Positions 42,882-50,902 of a stretch of DNA of 64,000 bases are shown one piece after another. The DNA comes from Rhizobium sp. (lineage in GTDB: Bacteria > Pseudomonadota > Alphaproteobacteria > Rhizobiales > Rhizobiaceae): contig PEKW01000003.1 of assembly GCA_002796995.1 (NCBI GenBank), positions 226,876 through 290,875 of the forward strand, written 5' to 3'. Made by a program: the position numbers and the translations under genes. Position 1 is the stretch's first letter, and every line of letters starts with the position of its first letter. The notes beneath the pieces are model-generated. The model did not search any database and was not told where the DNA came from. It was given only the letters and a program-made list of their open reading frames with translations.

Positions 42882-43619
42882 CTATGCGGCCTTGCGGTCA
42901 TGCGTTCGCCAATATCGGTCCACAATTCCGAAACCGTCAAAGATGCGGGCGCGGGCTTCACCCTTGGCGCCCTTACTGCCTGCGCCAAGTCGCGCGCCGA
43001 TGTCTGCAAGCGTGAGGTTGTCACAAACCGCCATTTCGAACGCCTCCAGGATATTCGGCACATAACCGAGCTTGGCCCGCAAATATGCGAGCTCCGTCTT
43101 TGCGTCGATTGCTGCCAGTAGCGGCCAGTCGCCTTGCCACTTCTTGGGAACGGGCGCAGCACGGTTGCGGGCGGGCTGTGTGTCGACGCTTGCCTTTCTG
43201 CCTGTGATGACCTTCGTGCCCTTCGGCCTTCCGTCCGCGGCCCATACCTGCACCAAGTGATAGATATTGTCCGCATCCTTGCCGATGAGGTCCGGAGGCC
43301 GAGCGGCTAGCTCTTCCAATGCTCGATATCGCTCGGCAAGCGACAGGCAATGGTCGTTGCCTTCAGTGCGCAGAAGCTTTGCAAGTGGCCAGTCAACGTT
43401 ATCGTTGGCAACCTGGCCGGAATACTTGTTAGAGGTGATGCGTGCTGCCTGCGCGCTCACACGCCAGCTGAGCGAAGGTCCGTCGCCGGACAGCGTCACT
43501 GTCACACCCTGCCCGCCATGCTTGCGGGGAGGCGCCCAGTCTGTGGCGCTATCGAGGATTGCGGGCAGGGCATCGCGCCGGTCAAAGACCGGGACGTCGT
43601 TTCTTTCCAAGGCCGTCAC
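42882..43619 (-). CDS. Element protein with C-terminal HTH-like region, 245 aa
   Basis: A 245-residue protein with no recognised family. The C-terminal 80 residues (YLRAKLGYVPNILEAFEMAV, then LTLADIGARLGAGSKGAKGE) read like a helix-turn-helix of a late-gene or packaging regulator. It is expressed from a near-consensus promoter at 43694-43722 and ends before the stem-loop at 42818-42841, so it is a separate unit. A small-terminase-like role cannot be excluded. Confidence 0.6.
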   Translation of the reverse strand: MTALERNDVPVFDRRDALPAILDSATDWAPPRKHGGQGVTVTLSGDGPSLSWRVSAQAARITSNKYSGQVANDNVDWPLAKLLRTEGNDHCLSLAERYRALEELAARPPDLIGKDADNIYHLVQVWAADGRPKGTKVITGRKASVDTQPARNRAAPVPKKWQGDWPLLAAIDAKTELAYLRAKLGYVPNILEAFEMAVCDNLTLADIGARLGAGSKGAKGEARARIFDGFGIVDRYWRTHDRKAA

Positions 43620-43693
43620 CGTTGAAAAAGAGGGGAGTGCCCAATTGGGCGGGCTGGCCGCTAAGGCGGCTTGCGTGCGCTTTGCGCGAATTC

Positions 43694-43722
43694 TCTATAA
43701 GGCAACCAACAGAAAAAGTCAA
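43694..43722 (-). promoter_or_regulatory. Strong sigma70-type promoter, leftward
   Basis: On the minus strand TTGACT (43722-43717) and TATAGA (43699-43694) are separated by exactly 17 bp. It points to the 42882-43619 gene. The rightward promoter-like pair at 43731-43758 lies head to head with it. Confidence 0.7.
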
Positions 43723-43730
43723 CAACTAAC

Positions 43731-43758
43731 TTGTGTTCACGATGGAAATGTGTATAAT
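43731..43758 (+). promoter_or_regulatory. Sigma70-type promoter, rightward
   Basis: TTGTGT (43731-43736) and TATAAT (43753-43758) with a 16-bp spacer, oriented towards the gene at 44014. The 390-bp stretch 43620-44013 holds no gene that I can support; its other content is this divergent promoter pair. Confidence 0.6.
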
Positions 43759-44013
43759 TGTTGCCCCGCCAAATTGCGGCCTCCGGGCGCGGTTAGACCC
43801 TGCGTGGGCATATTGCAGTGGAATGTTGGAGAAACGCGCCCTTGGCCGCCCTTGTGGCGAGGAGGCGGCATTGGCATGCGTTTGATTAAAAGAATCAAAA
43901 CTGCAGAAAAGAACTGCACATGAGGTGGACGCGGGTTTGCCGGTTTTGGCGATCGGGAGATAAGTCGACGCCCCCGGCTTGGTCGCTGCGCAGGGGCGCC
44001 AACAAGCGCCGGC

Positions 44014-44385
44014 TTGACGACGCCGGACGATCTGCCAAAAATGCCCTCCAGTTGGAGGCTCGTGATGGATTGGACGGAAGCGCTTATCGCGGCCGGGGAA
44101 ATCGCCAGGCAGGCCGCAATCGACGTGCCGAGAAGATTGGCCGCCAAGGATCTCACTTCAGCCGAAGCGCACGAACTATTCGTAGCGACCGAACGCAACG
44201 CTCAGGCGATGGACGATCTGGTCGACAGAATGGCGGACGACCTGAGCCTCGCCGAAGCGCAGCAGAAGGCTGCCGAGGTGCTTCGGGATGTCTGGGGCAG
44301 ACTGGTGATAGCCGCGATGAACAGGGTTCGCGAACTCGACGGACTGCCGCCGATTGAGTTTCTAGGCGTGGAAGAAGACGAGTAG
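44014..44385 (+). CDS. Hypothetical element protein, 123 aa
   Basis: A hydrophilic, helical, acidic protein (ending EFLGVEEDE). The track start is TTG at 44014 (MTTPDDLPKM); internal ATGs at 44041 and 44065 are alternatives. No family is recognised. It is placed behind the rightward promoter at 43731-43758. Confidence 0.5.
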   Translation: MTTPDDLPKMPSSWRLVMDWTEALIAAGEIARQAAIDVPRRLAAKDLTSAEAHELFVATERNAQAMDDLVDRMADDLSLAEAQQKAAEVLRDVWGRLVIAAMNRVRELDGLPPIEFLGVEEDE

Positions 44386-44573
44386 CGCCAGAAAACGTAA
44401 TGATTTCTCACGCGCGCGCTGCGCGCATGGAAAAATCTGTATTAGTGTTAGTGCTGTGGGGCATCACCGATACGGAGGTCAGCGGTCGTGGAGATTGACC
44501 TACCCCCTGGTAGTGGGTTGACGTACCGCGGCGATCCGCACGATGATTTGGCTTCACGGAGGAAGATGGGGAA

Positions 44574-45104
44574 ATGGCCAGAGAACAAGATGACAGTTCT
44601 AAAGCAAAGATTTTCATGGCAAGTAGGCGTGAAGCGGCTTCTATCGTGTTCAATGACTACAAAGAGATGCACCGCGCGACTTTCGAAGTTCAGGCGCAGT
44701 GGGGTCGTTGGTTATTGGCTAGCCTGCTACTAATACACGGCGGCGCTTTGTTTGGTCTGTTTTCATTCCTTAGCGCCCTGGCCAACAAGCCTGCAGCCTT
44801 GGTTCAGTATCAATATACGATTTGGTGGTTTGTCTCTGGAATACTGTTTACTCTTTGTGCAGGATTTGTGACGTGGCTCAATTGGAGCATGCACTGCGCA
44901 AATTACGAAAGTTGGGCTCATAAGCCCATGCTTTGGGACCCCGAACAATGGGTGGGGGACACGATTTATTCTACTAGTCTGGACGTGACCAACTGGCTAG
45001 CAATGATTTTCGGTATCGTATCTGCCCTTTGTATCGTTGGTGGTGCATACTCCACACTGAACGGAAAATGGATTCCGACGGTTGCGTTGTCCGGATTAGC
45101 CTAA
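44574..45104 (+). CDS. Membrane protein, 176 aa, possible cargo gene
   Basis: A 176-residue protein with about 45 soluble N-terminal residues followed by three hydrophobic helices (LLASLLLIHGGALFGLFSFL, FVSGILFTLCAGFVTWL, LAMIFGIVSALCIVGGAY). AT-rich and on the strand opposite to the phage genes on either side. No family is recognised. It may be a phage-exclusion or defence membrane protein, judged only from the setting. Confidence 0.65.
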   Translation: MAREQDDSSKAKIFMASRREAASIVFNDYKEMHRATFEVQAQWGRWLLASLLLIHGGALFGLFSFLSALANKPAALVQYQYTIWWFVSGILFTLCAGFVTWLNWSMHCANYESWAHKPMLWDPEQWVGDTIYSTSLDVTNWLAMIFGIVSALCIVGGAYSTLNGKWIPTVALSGLA

Positions 45105-45290
45105 AGTACGTTTGTTGCTTAGTTTGCCTCATTATCATTCACCGCCTTCGGAGGCTCGCGGCCAGTCAGTCGCTGGAACTCGGCCCAAGTCAACCTCCTC
45201 CCGCGTAGGGGTTTGTCGGCATCGGCTGTTGTCGGTGCGGTCATCTTTTACTCCGTTGCTTTCAACGTGCGTTGACGATACGTTTCCACC

Positions 45291-45563
45291 ATGGATGGAT
45301 TTCTCAAAATTGTGGGAATGACCACTTTCGTGTTGGCGCTGGGCGTCGTCGTCATCATGGCGGCGAGCTCTGGCGGCGCCGGCATGATGACGCTGTTTAC
45401 CGCTCTTCCCGTAATGGTAGGCGGCGCGGCGACATATGCGCTTGGCGCCATCCTGAATAATTTGATTGCTATCCGCGCATCCTCCGAGAAGCAGGCGGAC
45501 GCGCTCGGCAACCTGGTGGCTATGCAGTTGCGAGCAATGAAGCCGCCGGCAGAGCGGAACTAG
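45291..45563 (+). CDS. Small two-helix membrane protein, 90 aa
   Basis: A 90-residue protein with two hydrophobic helices (TTFVLALGVVVIMAASS and TALPVMVGGAATYALGAIL) and a hydrophilic tail. The architecture is holin-like, but no endolysin gene is nearby. It follows the 176-aa membrane protein on the same strand. Confidence 0.55.
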   Translation: MDGFLKIVGMTTFVLALGVVVIMAASSGGAGMMTLFTALPVMVGGAATYALGAILNNLIAIRASSEKQADALGNLVAMQLRAMKPPAERN

Positions 45564-45566
45564 CCG

Positions 45567-45869
45567 TCACAGTGGATTGCCTTTTTCCAGCCGCTTGATT
45601 TCACCCTCGATGGCGAGGCTCGACGTTCCACCGTGGAACGCCTCGATGAGATACGCCGGCTCGTTGTTCATGTCCTTCGTGACGCCGATGACGCGCACAC
45701 GTTCCCATACGTGTTTGTATTCACCGGCCTCGTCGGATTTCAGGACGCGGCGTTCTGCGAAATATGGCTCGATAGCATACATTCTTGGTTCATTTCCTTT
45801 AGTCTCCTCTGTTTGGTTGGCTTGTTTGACCAGGTCGCTCGTTGGCGATTTCCCGCTGTCATGTTGCAT
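45567..45869 (-). CDS. Hypothetical element protein, 100 aa
   Basis: A 100-residue protein; an internal ATG at 45782 (MYAIEPYFAERRVL) is a plausible alternative start. No family is recognised. It is separated from the upstream ATPase gene by a long GC inverted repeat at 45870-45938. Confidence 0.5.
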   Translation of the reverse strand: MQHDSGKSPTSDLVKQANQTEETKGNEPRMYAIEPYFAERRVLKSDEAGEYKHVWERVRVIGVTKDMNNEPAYLIEAFHGGTSSLAIEGEIKRLEKGNPL

Positions 45870-45938
45870 ACCCCCCCCTCACTCTCCTATCTCTCCTCAC
45901 TCTTGAAGAGTAAGGGGGGGGAGGAGGGTGAGGGGGGT
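45870..45938. repeat. C8/G8-armed inverted repeat
   Basis: ACCCCCCCCTCACTCTCCT at 45870-45888 is nearly complementary to AGGAGGGTGAGGGGGGT at 45922-45938, with a second small hairpin (ACTCTTGAAGAGT) between them. It follows the RepA-like ATPase stop and may be a transcript end or an origin-like structure. Confidence 0.6.
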
Positions 45939-45946
45939 CCATAGAA

Positions 45947-46960
45947 CTACCTGCCTGCTAGTTTGTATTGGCCATAGCCGACCTTCTCAGCCTCGCCGGC
46001 TGGCACCATCACGCGGAGTAGGTACTTCACATTGGCCTCCTTCATTCCGGCTTCCCTAGCTATTTCGGTAGGAGTCAAAGCCGTGCTTGCATCGGTCAAT
46101 ACCTCCATGATCTTCTTGCGCTGCTCCGAGCGCCGAACATCATCAGCATCGCCCAGCACCGTCCAAGTTCCCCTGTCGAAGCGCACGGCCTTTTCAATTT
46201 CTTCGATGTCGCGCCCGCGGCCATAGAGCTTTGTGCCGTCTGTCGACCGATTAAGCACCATGATGGTGTCGGCCGCGCCGGTGAGTCCGTTTGTTCCCGA
46301 AACAGCCTCGAGCGGATCCTCCGCTTCAGCTTTTCGGACGTGGTGCACCACGATGATGGCTAGCCCATGCTCACCTGCGAACTTCTGCAGGGGCGATATC
46401 GCGTCGTAGTCGGCCGCGTAGCTGTCTTGGTTTCCCTTTTTGGGCGGGCGAACCATCGAGAGCGTGTCGATAACGATCAGCCGCGGATATGGAACCGATA
46501 AGCGCCAGGCGTCCAGCATCTCTACCAGACCAGCACCAATCTTCGGCGCCTCAGTGTACAATGTCAGTCGCGACAGGTTCGGGCGAACCTGTGGTGGTGA
46601 CAAGACGACTTCGAGTCGTTCCTTCAGGCGTCGGCGGTTGTCCTCCAGGGCTAGGTAAATGACGTCGCCTTCCTCGCAATCGGAACCGAGAGCCGCGCCT
46701 CCGGCGGCAACAGCTACGCAAAACCCAAGAGCAAGCCAGGACTTGCCCAGCTTCGGGCGTCCGGCGAGGATCGTCAGACCTTCGGCAACGTATCCGTCGA
46801 CGATGTAGGACACAGGCGGAAAGTCCATGCCGAGCAATGTCTCGGCGTCAATGCCACCAGATGGCGTATTGTCGTTGGCGGCCACCAGTGGCTTGAACGG
46901 CTTGGACGGCTCAACCTTCACCTCGACCGATCTTTTCATTTTGGGAAGTGGCACCATCAC
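45947..46960 (-). CDS. RepA-like hexameric helicase / AAA ATPase
   Basis: A 337-residue RecA-fold ATPase of the AAA_25/RepA type. Walker A is GRPKLGKSW, the acidic Walker B strand is LIVIDTLS, and IIVVHHVRK follows. A winged-helix domain closes the C-terminus (TPTEIAREAGMKEANVKYLL). With the Toprim primase gene upstream (ATGA overlap at 46957) it forms a primase-helicase pair for element replication. Confidence 0.82.
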   Translation of the reverse strand: MMVPLPKMKRSVEVKVEPSKPFKPLVAANDNTPSGGIDAETLLGMDFPPVSYIVDGYVAEGLTILAGRPKLGKSWLALGFCVAVAAGGAALGSDCEEGDVIYLALEDNRRRLKERLEVVLSPPQVRPNLSRLTLYTEAPKIGAGLVEMLDAWRLSVPYPRLIVIDTLSMVRPPKKGNQDSYAADYDAISPLQKFAGEHGLAIIVVHHVRKAEAEDPLEAVSGTNGLTGAADTIMVLNRSTDGTKLYGRGRDIEEIEKAVRFDRGTWTVLGDADDVRRSEQRKKIMEVLTDASTALTPTEIAREAGMKEANVKYLLRVMVPAGEAEKVGYGQYKLAGR

Positions 46961-47778
46961 GCGGCCTCCATAAGGTCGGCGAAGTCCTTACCGGGCTGTG
47001 AAGGCATGGTCAGGATGACTTCACAGCCAGCGGCATGCCAGCGTTCGCCAACGGCGTTCGCCGCCTTGACACCAGCAGGGTCATGATCCGCGTATATGGT
47101 GAGACAGCCGATTCCGGGGATGACTGGAAGTCCCTGCATGATCGACGCGGACAAGCACGCCCACACGGGTTCAACGCCGGTTGCCAGCGCTGTTTCGATG
47201 CCTTCAGTGATGGCCATGCCGAAGGGAGTCTCATGGTCATAGAGGCGCACTACACCACCGCTAGCGCGGCCGTGCATCAGACGTTTGACCTTGCGACCTT
47301 CGGCGTCGAGCCGCGTCTCGTGCCAGCCAATCGGCTCGGCCGTCAGTGCGTCCGTGATAATTGCAATCAAGGACCGGCTTGTCGGGCGGAATCGCCAGCC
47401 GTCACCATCGTAGGATAGTCCGCGGGACTTCAGGTAGACTTCGCCAATGGTGCCGGCGATCGGAACGCAAGAGTCCCACAAGCGGCCAAGCATGTCGACG
47501 CGGGCGCGGCTGTTGCCTGTCCGCGGTAATGACTGAATAGGCTCCACACGCACAGGAAATTCTCGGTCATCGATGCCGAGGCGGGCTTTGACGTGGTCGC
47601 GGCAGGCTTGCCAGTTGTCGCCTGCGAATGAATTGGCTATGAATGAGCCGTCCGGCAGGAAGGTGACTGAAAGGGAGCGATCCTTTTTTGAATGACCCGG
47701 ACCAGGGCACAGGATGCGATTTCCGCTATAGTCGTCGCCGCCGAGTGCGCGGGCTGCTGACTTAATGCTGATTGTCAT
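46957..47778 (-). CDS. Toprim-domain primase-like protein
   Basis: A 273-residue protein. The ATG at 47778 is chosen; it gives MTISIKSAARALGG, then a CPGPGHSKKDRSLSV zinc-ribbon-like segment at about residues 24-38. The Toprim motifs are AITEGIETALA and LTIYADHDPAG. The order matches replication primases of phages and satellites of rhizobia and other alphaproteobacteria. It is coupled to the RepA-like ATPase by ATGA. Confidence 0.82.
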   Translation of the reverse strand: MTISIKSAARALGGDDYSGNRILCPGPGHSKKDRSLSVTFLPDGSFIANSFAGDNWQACRDHVKARLGIDDREFPVRVEPIQSLPRTGNSRARVDMLGRLWDSCVPIAGTIGEVYLKSRGLSYDGDGWRFRPTSRSLIAIITDALTAEPIGWHETRLDAEGRKVKRLMHGRASGGVVRLYDHETPFGMAITEGIETALATGVEPVWACLSASIMQGLPVIPGIGCLTIYADHDPAGVKAANAVGERWHAAGCEVILTMPSQPGKDFADLMEAA

Positions 47779-48004
47779 TTCGGGCGACTGCCTCCAGCGC
47801 GAGATTGGCAAGGACGTCGGCGACAACCGGCGCGAAGGTGATTGCCGAGCCGCCATAGAGCGACGGGCCGTAGACTCTTGGTCCGGTTGCGCCCTGAACC
47901 AGCTTCAGGTCGTAGGCTTTTACGCCCTCGACTATTTCCGCGTCAAAGCGCGCAAGTGTCTTACCCGAGCCCGGCGGCGCCGGTCGGATTGCCAAGATCT
48001 TCAT
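47762..48004 (-). CDS. Hypothetical element protein, 80 aa
   Basis: An 80-residue protein (MKILAIRPAPPGSGKTLARFDAEIVEG...) with a beta-rich N-terminal half and a helical tail; it overlaps the primase gene start. The FDAEIVEGVKAYDLKL region loosely resembles SpoVG-like folds, a weak similarity. It lies in the replication operon. Confidence 0.55.
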   Translation of the reverse strand: MKILAIRPAPPGSGKTLARFDAEIVEGVKAYDLKLVQGATGPRVYGPSLYGGSAITFAPVVADVLANLALEAVARNDNQH

Positions 48005-48021
48005 GATGTTCCTTGTGTTGG

Positions 48022-48255
48022 TTAGGAGGCCGCAGCCTGTGCCAGTGCGCGGCGATTGTCGTTGGCGAAGTCGTAAACTGCAGTCCTCCGGTTTGACGCC
48101 ATCCAGGCATCAAGGTCACGCGGGCAATACACAACGGCGGCGCCGTTCTTCATGTAGACTGGACCGGTCCCGGTCATGCGGCTCTTGTTAAGCCACGATG
48201 CCGACTTCTTGATGTATGCGGCTGCCTCAGCCGTATTCAAAATTAAGCTTGACAA
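48022..48255 (-). CDS. AlpA-like HTH regulator
   Basis: A 77-residue HTH_17/AlpA-type protein (AEAAAYIKKSASWLNKSRMTG, then YMKNGAAVVYCPRDLDAWM). The TTG at 48255 is preferred because AGGAGG lies nine bases upstream; a longer frame opens at 48303. AlpA-type regulators next to the integrase are the hallmark of Gram-negative PICI satellites and some phages, where they activate the element's operon. Confidence 0.72.
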   Translation of the reverse strand: MSSLILNTAEAAAYIKKSASWLNKSRMTGTGPVYMKNGAAVVYCPRDLDAWMASNRRTAVYDFANDNRRALAQAAAS

Positions 48256-48370
48256 GCTTTTCACCCTCCTGTAGAAATTGACCATCACCTTATTATTGCG
48301 CAAAGCGTTTGCAATTGGTCGGCCTTTCTAATGGATTGATGGTCGAATGTCAAGCGTTTTCTCTGCGTGT

Positions 48371-49447
48371 CTATGGCCTGCAAATCACTTCAAGCCATGG
48401 CCATCCGGCGAACTTGTCACCTTTCTCCCTGATCTGCGCATAGCGTTTTAGGCTGGTCCAGCTTCTGTGACCTGAAACGGAAGCCGCGAGGGGAATCGTG
48501 CGGCCCGTCTCAAATAGGCGGCTAACGCCTTCGTGGCGCAGGTCGTGAAAGTGCAGATCCGCGATCGCCAGAAACTGGCAGGCCCGCGTGAATGCCGCGC
48601 TGATGGCGTCTGTGGAGTATGGGAAGATCTCCGGTTTGGCACGCGGCATGGACAGTGCAATGCGCATGGCTTCTGGTGGAAGCTCGCACAATACGTCGTT
48701 GCCCTTCTTTTGGCCGGGATGTTTCATGTCCCTGACAAGGATGCGGCCGTATTTCTGGTCTAGGTCTTCCCACCGGATCCGCGTGATCTCTTCTTGCCGG
48801 CGGGTAGAGAAGATCGCGAAGGCGATTATCTTGTGCATCGGTGCCGATTGTGGGGCTCGCTTCTCACGATCGACAAAATGCTGCATGAGCAAGTCGAGCT
48901 CCTCGAGGGTAGGGCGCCTCTCGCGCTCAGCGGACTTTGCTATGTCGTTGCTCTTGGTGAGCGCCATCTGGGCGTCCTGCATCTCCTGCACGGAAAGCTG
49001 CATTCCGAAAAGTGGACGAGCCGTACGAAAGACTGCAGAGAGGTGGCTAATGTAGTTGGCGACTGTCTGCGGTTTGCGCCCGCCCTTCCTTAGCTCGTGC
49101 GCAAAGTCGGAAATGTCCTTGGCTGTGATGGCCTCGCAAGCCATGGACGCAATCCGGTAGTCCTTGATCGATTTAAGGCATTGGGCCTTGGTGCGACCGA
49201 TGTCGGTAACGCGGCTCGTGTAAGCGTCGATCGCGTCGGCAAGTGTGGTGGTCGTTCTTGTGGCTCGCTCAATTCCGCCGGGCTTATCTAGTTCGGCCTC
49301 CCTGAACACGATCCAGGAGTTTGCCTCGCGCTTGCCGTCGAAAGTCTTTGCCTCGCGCAGGACGATCTTGCCGTCTTTCTTGCGGACGATTTGCGCGGTA
49401 TACCCCGTCGAGCCGTCCTTGCGCTTGCGCGCGGTGATAGTTCCCAT
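48371..49447 (-). CDS. int: Tyrosine recombinase (dusA-type integrase)
   Basis: A 358-residue integrase. Residues 1-55 form an arm-binding domain, 65-155 the SAM-like core-binding domain and the rest the catalytic domain with Arg in STRRQEE, His301 and Arg304 in HDLRHE, His327 in GHRSW and the nucleophile Tyr336 in KRYAQIR. The ATG at 49447 is taken. It lies 138 bp from attR, as expected for an integrase that recombines in dusA. Confidence 0.93.
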   Translation of the reverse strand: MGTITARKRKDGSTGYTAQIVRKKDGKIVLREAKTFDGKREANSWIVFREAELDKPGGIERATRTTTTLADAIDAYTSRVTDIGRTKAQCLKSIKDYRIASMACEAITAKDISDFAHELRKGGRKPQTVANYISHLSAVFRTARPLFGMQLSVQEMQDAQMALTKSNDIAKSAERERRPTLEELDLLMQHFVDREKRAPQSAPMHKIIAFAIFSTRRQEEITRIRWEDLDQKYGRILVRDMKHPGQKKGNDVLCELPPEAMRIALSMPRAKPEIFPYSTDAISAAFTRACQFLAIADLHFHDLRHEGVSRLFETGRTIPLAASVSGHRSWTSLKRYAQIREKGDKFAGWPWLEVICRP

Positions 49448-49553
49448 TGCGGTACAACATCCATTGAGCCAAAAATACAACATTGTTGTACTTCAATCTG
49501 AAAACAGGTGCAAACTGCTGACAAAGTGCGACAACGGCTGAAAGGCCAAAGAT
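49448..49553. promoter_or_regulatory. Shared int/dusA control region with TACAACAT repeats
   Basis: The gap between the leftward integrase and the rightward dusA start contains TACAACATCCATTG near 49453 and the perfect palindrome TACAAC-ATT-GTTGTA at 49476-49490, both sharing TACAACAT. These could be arm-type integrase sites or operators. Because the native dusA promoter is 18 kb away, this element-derived DNA must supply transcription and the GAAAGG ribosome-binding site of the present dusA. Confidence 0.5.
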
Positions 49554-50579
49554 TTGAAATTGTACGACAAACGCCAAAAAGTATACGCGGTCGCCCCGAT
49601 GATCGACTGGACGGACAGGCATTGCCGGTATTTTCACCGACGCCTGAGCGGCCGGGCGCTGCTCTATACCGAGATGGTGGTGGCTGACGCGATCCTGCAC
49701 GGCAATCGCGACCGGCTCCTGGGGTTTTCGCCGGAGGAGCATCCGGTGGCGTTGCAGCTCGGCGGATGGGATCCGGCGAAGCTGGCCGAGGCAGTGCGGA
49801 TTTCGGCGGACTATGGCTATGACGAGATCAACCTCAATGTCGGCTGCCCGTCCGACCGGGTGCAGTCCGGGACCTTCGGCGCCTGCTTGATGCGCGAGCC
49901 GGAGACGGTGGCGGATTGTGTCGCGGCGATGAAGAAGGTCGCGAGCGTGCCGGTGACGGTGAAATGCCGGATCGGCGTCGACGACCAGGCACCGGAGGCG
50001 GTGCTGCCGGATTTCCTCGCCCGCATGGTGGCCGCCGGCGCCGATGCGATCTGGATCCATGCGCGCAAGGCCTGGCTGCAGGGCCTGTCGCCGAAGGAGA
50101 ACCGCGACATCCCGCCGCTCGACTACGAACTCGTCTACCGGATGAAGCGGGAGAACCCGGAGGTCTTCCTCGGCATCAATGGCGGCATCGACACGCTCGA
50201 TAAGGCGCTCGACCATCTGGCCGTGATGGACGGGGTCATGCTCGGCCGGGCCAGCTATCACAATGCCACGCTTCTCACCGAGGTGGACGAAAAGATCTAC
50301 GGCGAGCCGGCCCGCGCGCCGGACTGGGACGGGGTGCGCGACGTCATGATCGCCTATGCCGAGCGTGTCATCGCCTCTGGCGGGCGGCTGAACCATGTCA
50401 CCCGCCACATGATCGGCCTGTTCCAAGGCTTTGCCGGAGCCAGGCGCTACCGGCAGATCCTGTCGGACGCCACCAAGCCCACGGCCGGGCCTGACCTCAT
50501 CGCCGAGGCCTTTGCCGCCGTCGACATCGCCGGCGGGCCGAAGGTTTCGCCCGAGACCCGGCAGGCGGCAGTCGTCTGA
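49554..50579 (+). CDS. dusA: tRNA-dihydrouridine synthase A with element-supplied 5' end
   Basis: A 341-residue FMN enzyme that reduces uridines in the tRNA D-loop. Catalytic Cys is in LNVGCPSDRV, with the phosphate-binding segment GINGGIDT. The start is TTG; the first ten codons (MKLYDKRQKV) come from the element and replace the native MTIAPLYSPGTKIF of the stranded fragment at 31538. From AVAPMIDWTD onward the protein is the host one. Integration therefore appears to keep dusA functional, with altered control. Confidence 0.93.
   Translation: MKLYDKRQKVYAVAPMIDWTDRHCRYFHRRLSGRALLYTEMVVADAILHGNRDRLLGFSPEEHPVALQLGGWDPAKLAEAVRISADYGYDEINLNVGCPSDRVQSGTFGACLMREPETVADCVAAMKKVASVPVTVKCRIGVDDQAPEAVLPDFLARMVAAGADAIWIHARKAWLQGLSPKENRDIPPLDYELVYRMKRENPEVFLGINGGIDTLDKALDHLAVMDGVMLGRASYHNATLLTEVDEKIYGEPARAPDWDGVRDVMIAYAERVIASGGRLNHVTRHMIGLFQGFAGARRYRQILSDATKPTAGPDLIAEAFAAVDIAGGPKVSPETRQAAVV
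49586..49618 (+). repeat. attR, 33-bp direct repeat
   Basis: An exact copy of 31579-31611, in the same frame inside dusA. It is the right junction of the element. Confidence 0.93.
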
Positions 50580-50842
50580 GGCGCCTCCGGGGGCGATAGC
50601 CGCAGGGGCAGCGCGTTGAGCCCCGGGTCCATGACACTTAGAAACACGGCTTGGGGGCCGACGTCCGACGCCGAAAGCCAAAAATCCCCGGCCATCCGCG
50701 ACGAAGCCATTCTCTCACGCCTTTGCCCCGCGGGGATGAAATTTTCTGCGCAACGCGGTCGCCTGCAAGGCTTCTCCCGGCATCGCGCCTCCCCATGGGT
50801 CAGGCAATGCCCCGTGAGTCAGCCCGTCCGCCGATGGCGCAA
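50580..50842. other. Intergenic region after dusA, no gene seen
   Basis: About 260 bp of GC-rich sequence between the dusA stop and the cold-shock terminator, without a supported coding frame or repeat that I can match elsewhere in the window. Confidence 0.4.
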
Positions 50843-50871
50843 CGAAAAACGGCGCCCCGAGGGACGCCGTT
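50843..50871 (-). terminator. Terminator of the cold-shock gene
   Basis: On the minus strand AACGGCG at one side pairs with CGCCGTT (50848-50854 and 50865-50871), followed by TTTTTCG. It lies 32 bp past the cspA stop. Confidence 0.8.
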
Positions 50872-50902
50872 CGAATGGATCATCGCCTTTGGGCGAACGG
50901 GC

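Larger units (their letters stand above)
31579..49618. mobile_element. Integrated prophage-like or satellite element in dusA (18 kb)
   Basis: The element is bounded by perfect 33-bp att repeats inside dusA, with a tyrosine integrase gene at the right end. dusA is a known target for a dedicated family of phage and island integrases in proteobacteria. Content from right to left: integrase, AlpA-like regulator, Toprim primase and RepA-like ATPase, small membrane proteins, a regulator, a coupled head operon ending in HK97 prohead protease, a cargo gene, truncated tape measure, tailspike, excisionase-like and RHH genes, and a tRNA. No terminase, portal, major capsid or lysis genes are seen, so it is not an autonomous phage as it stands. 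Confidence 0.92.
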
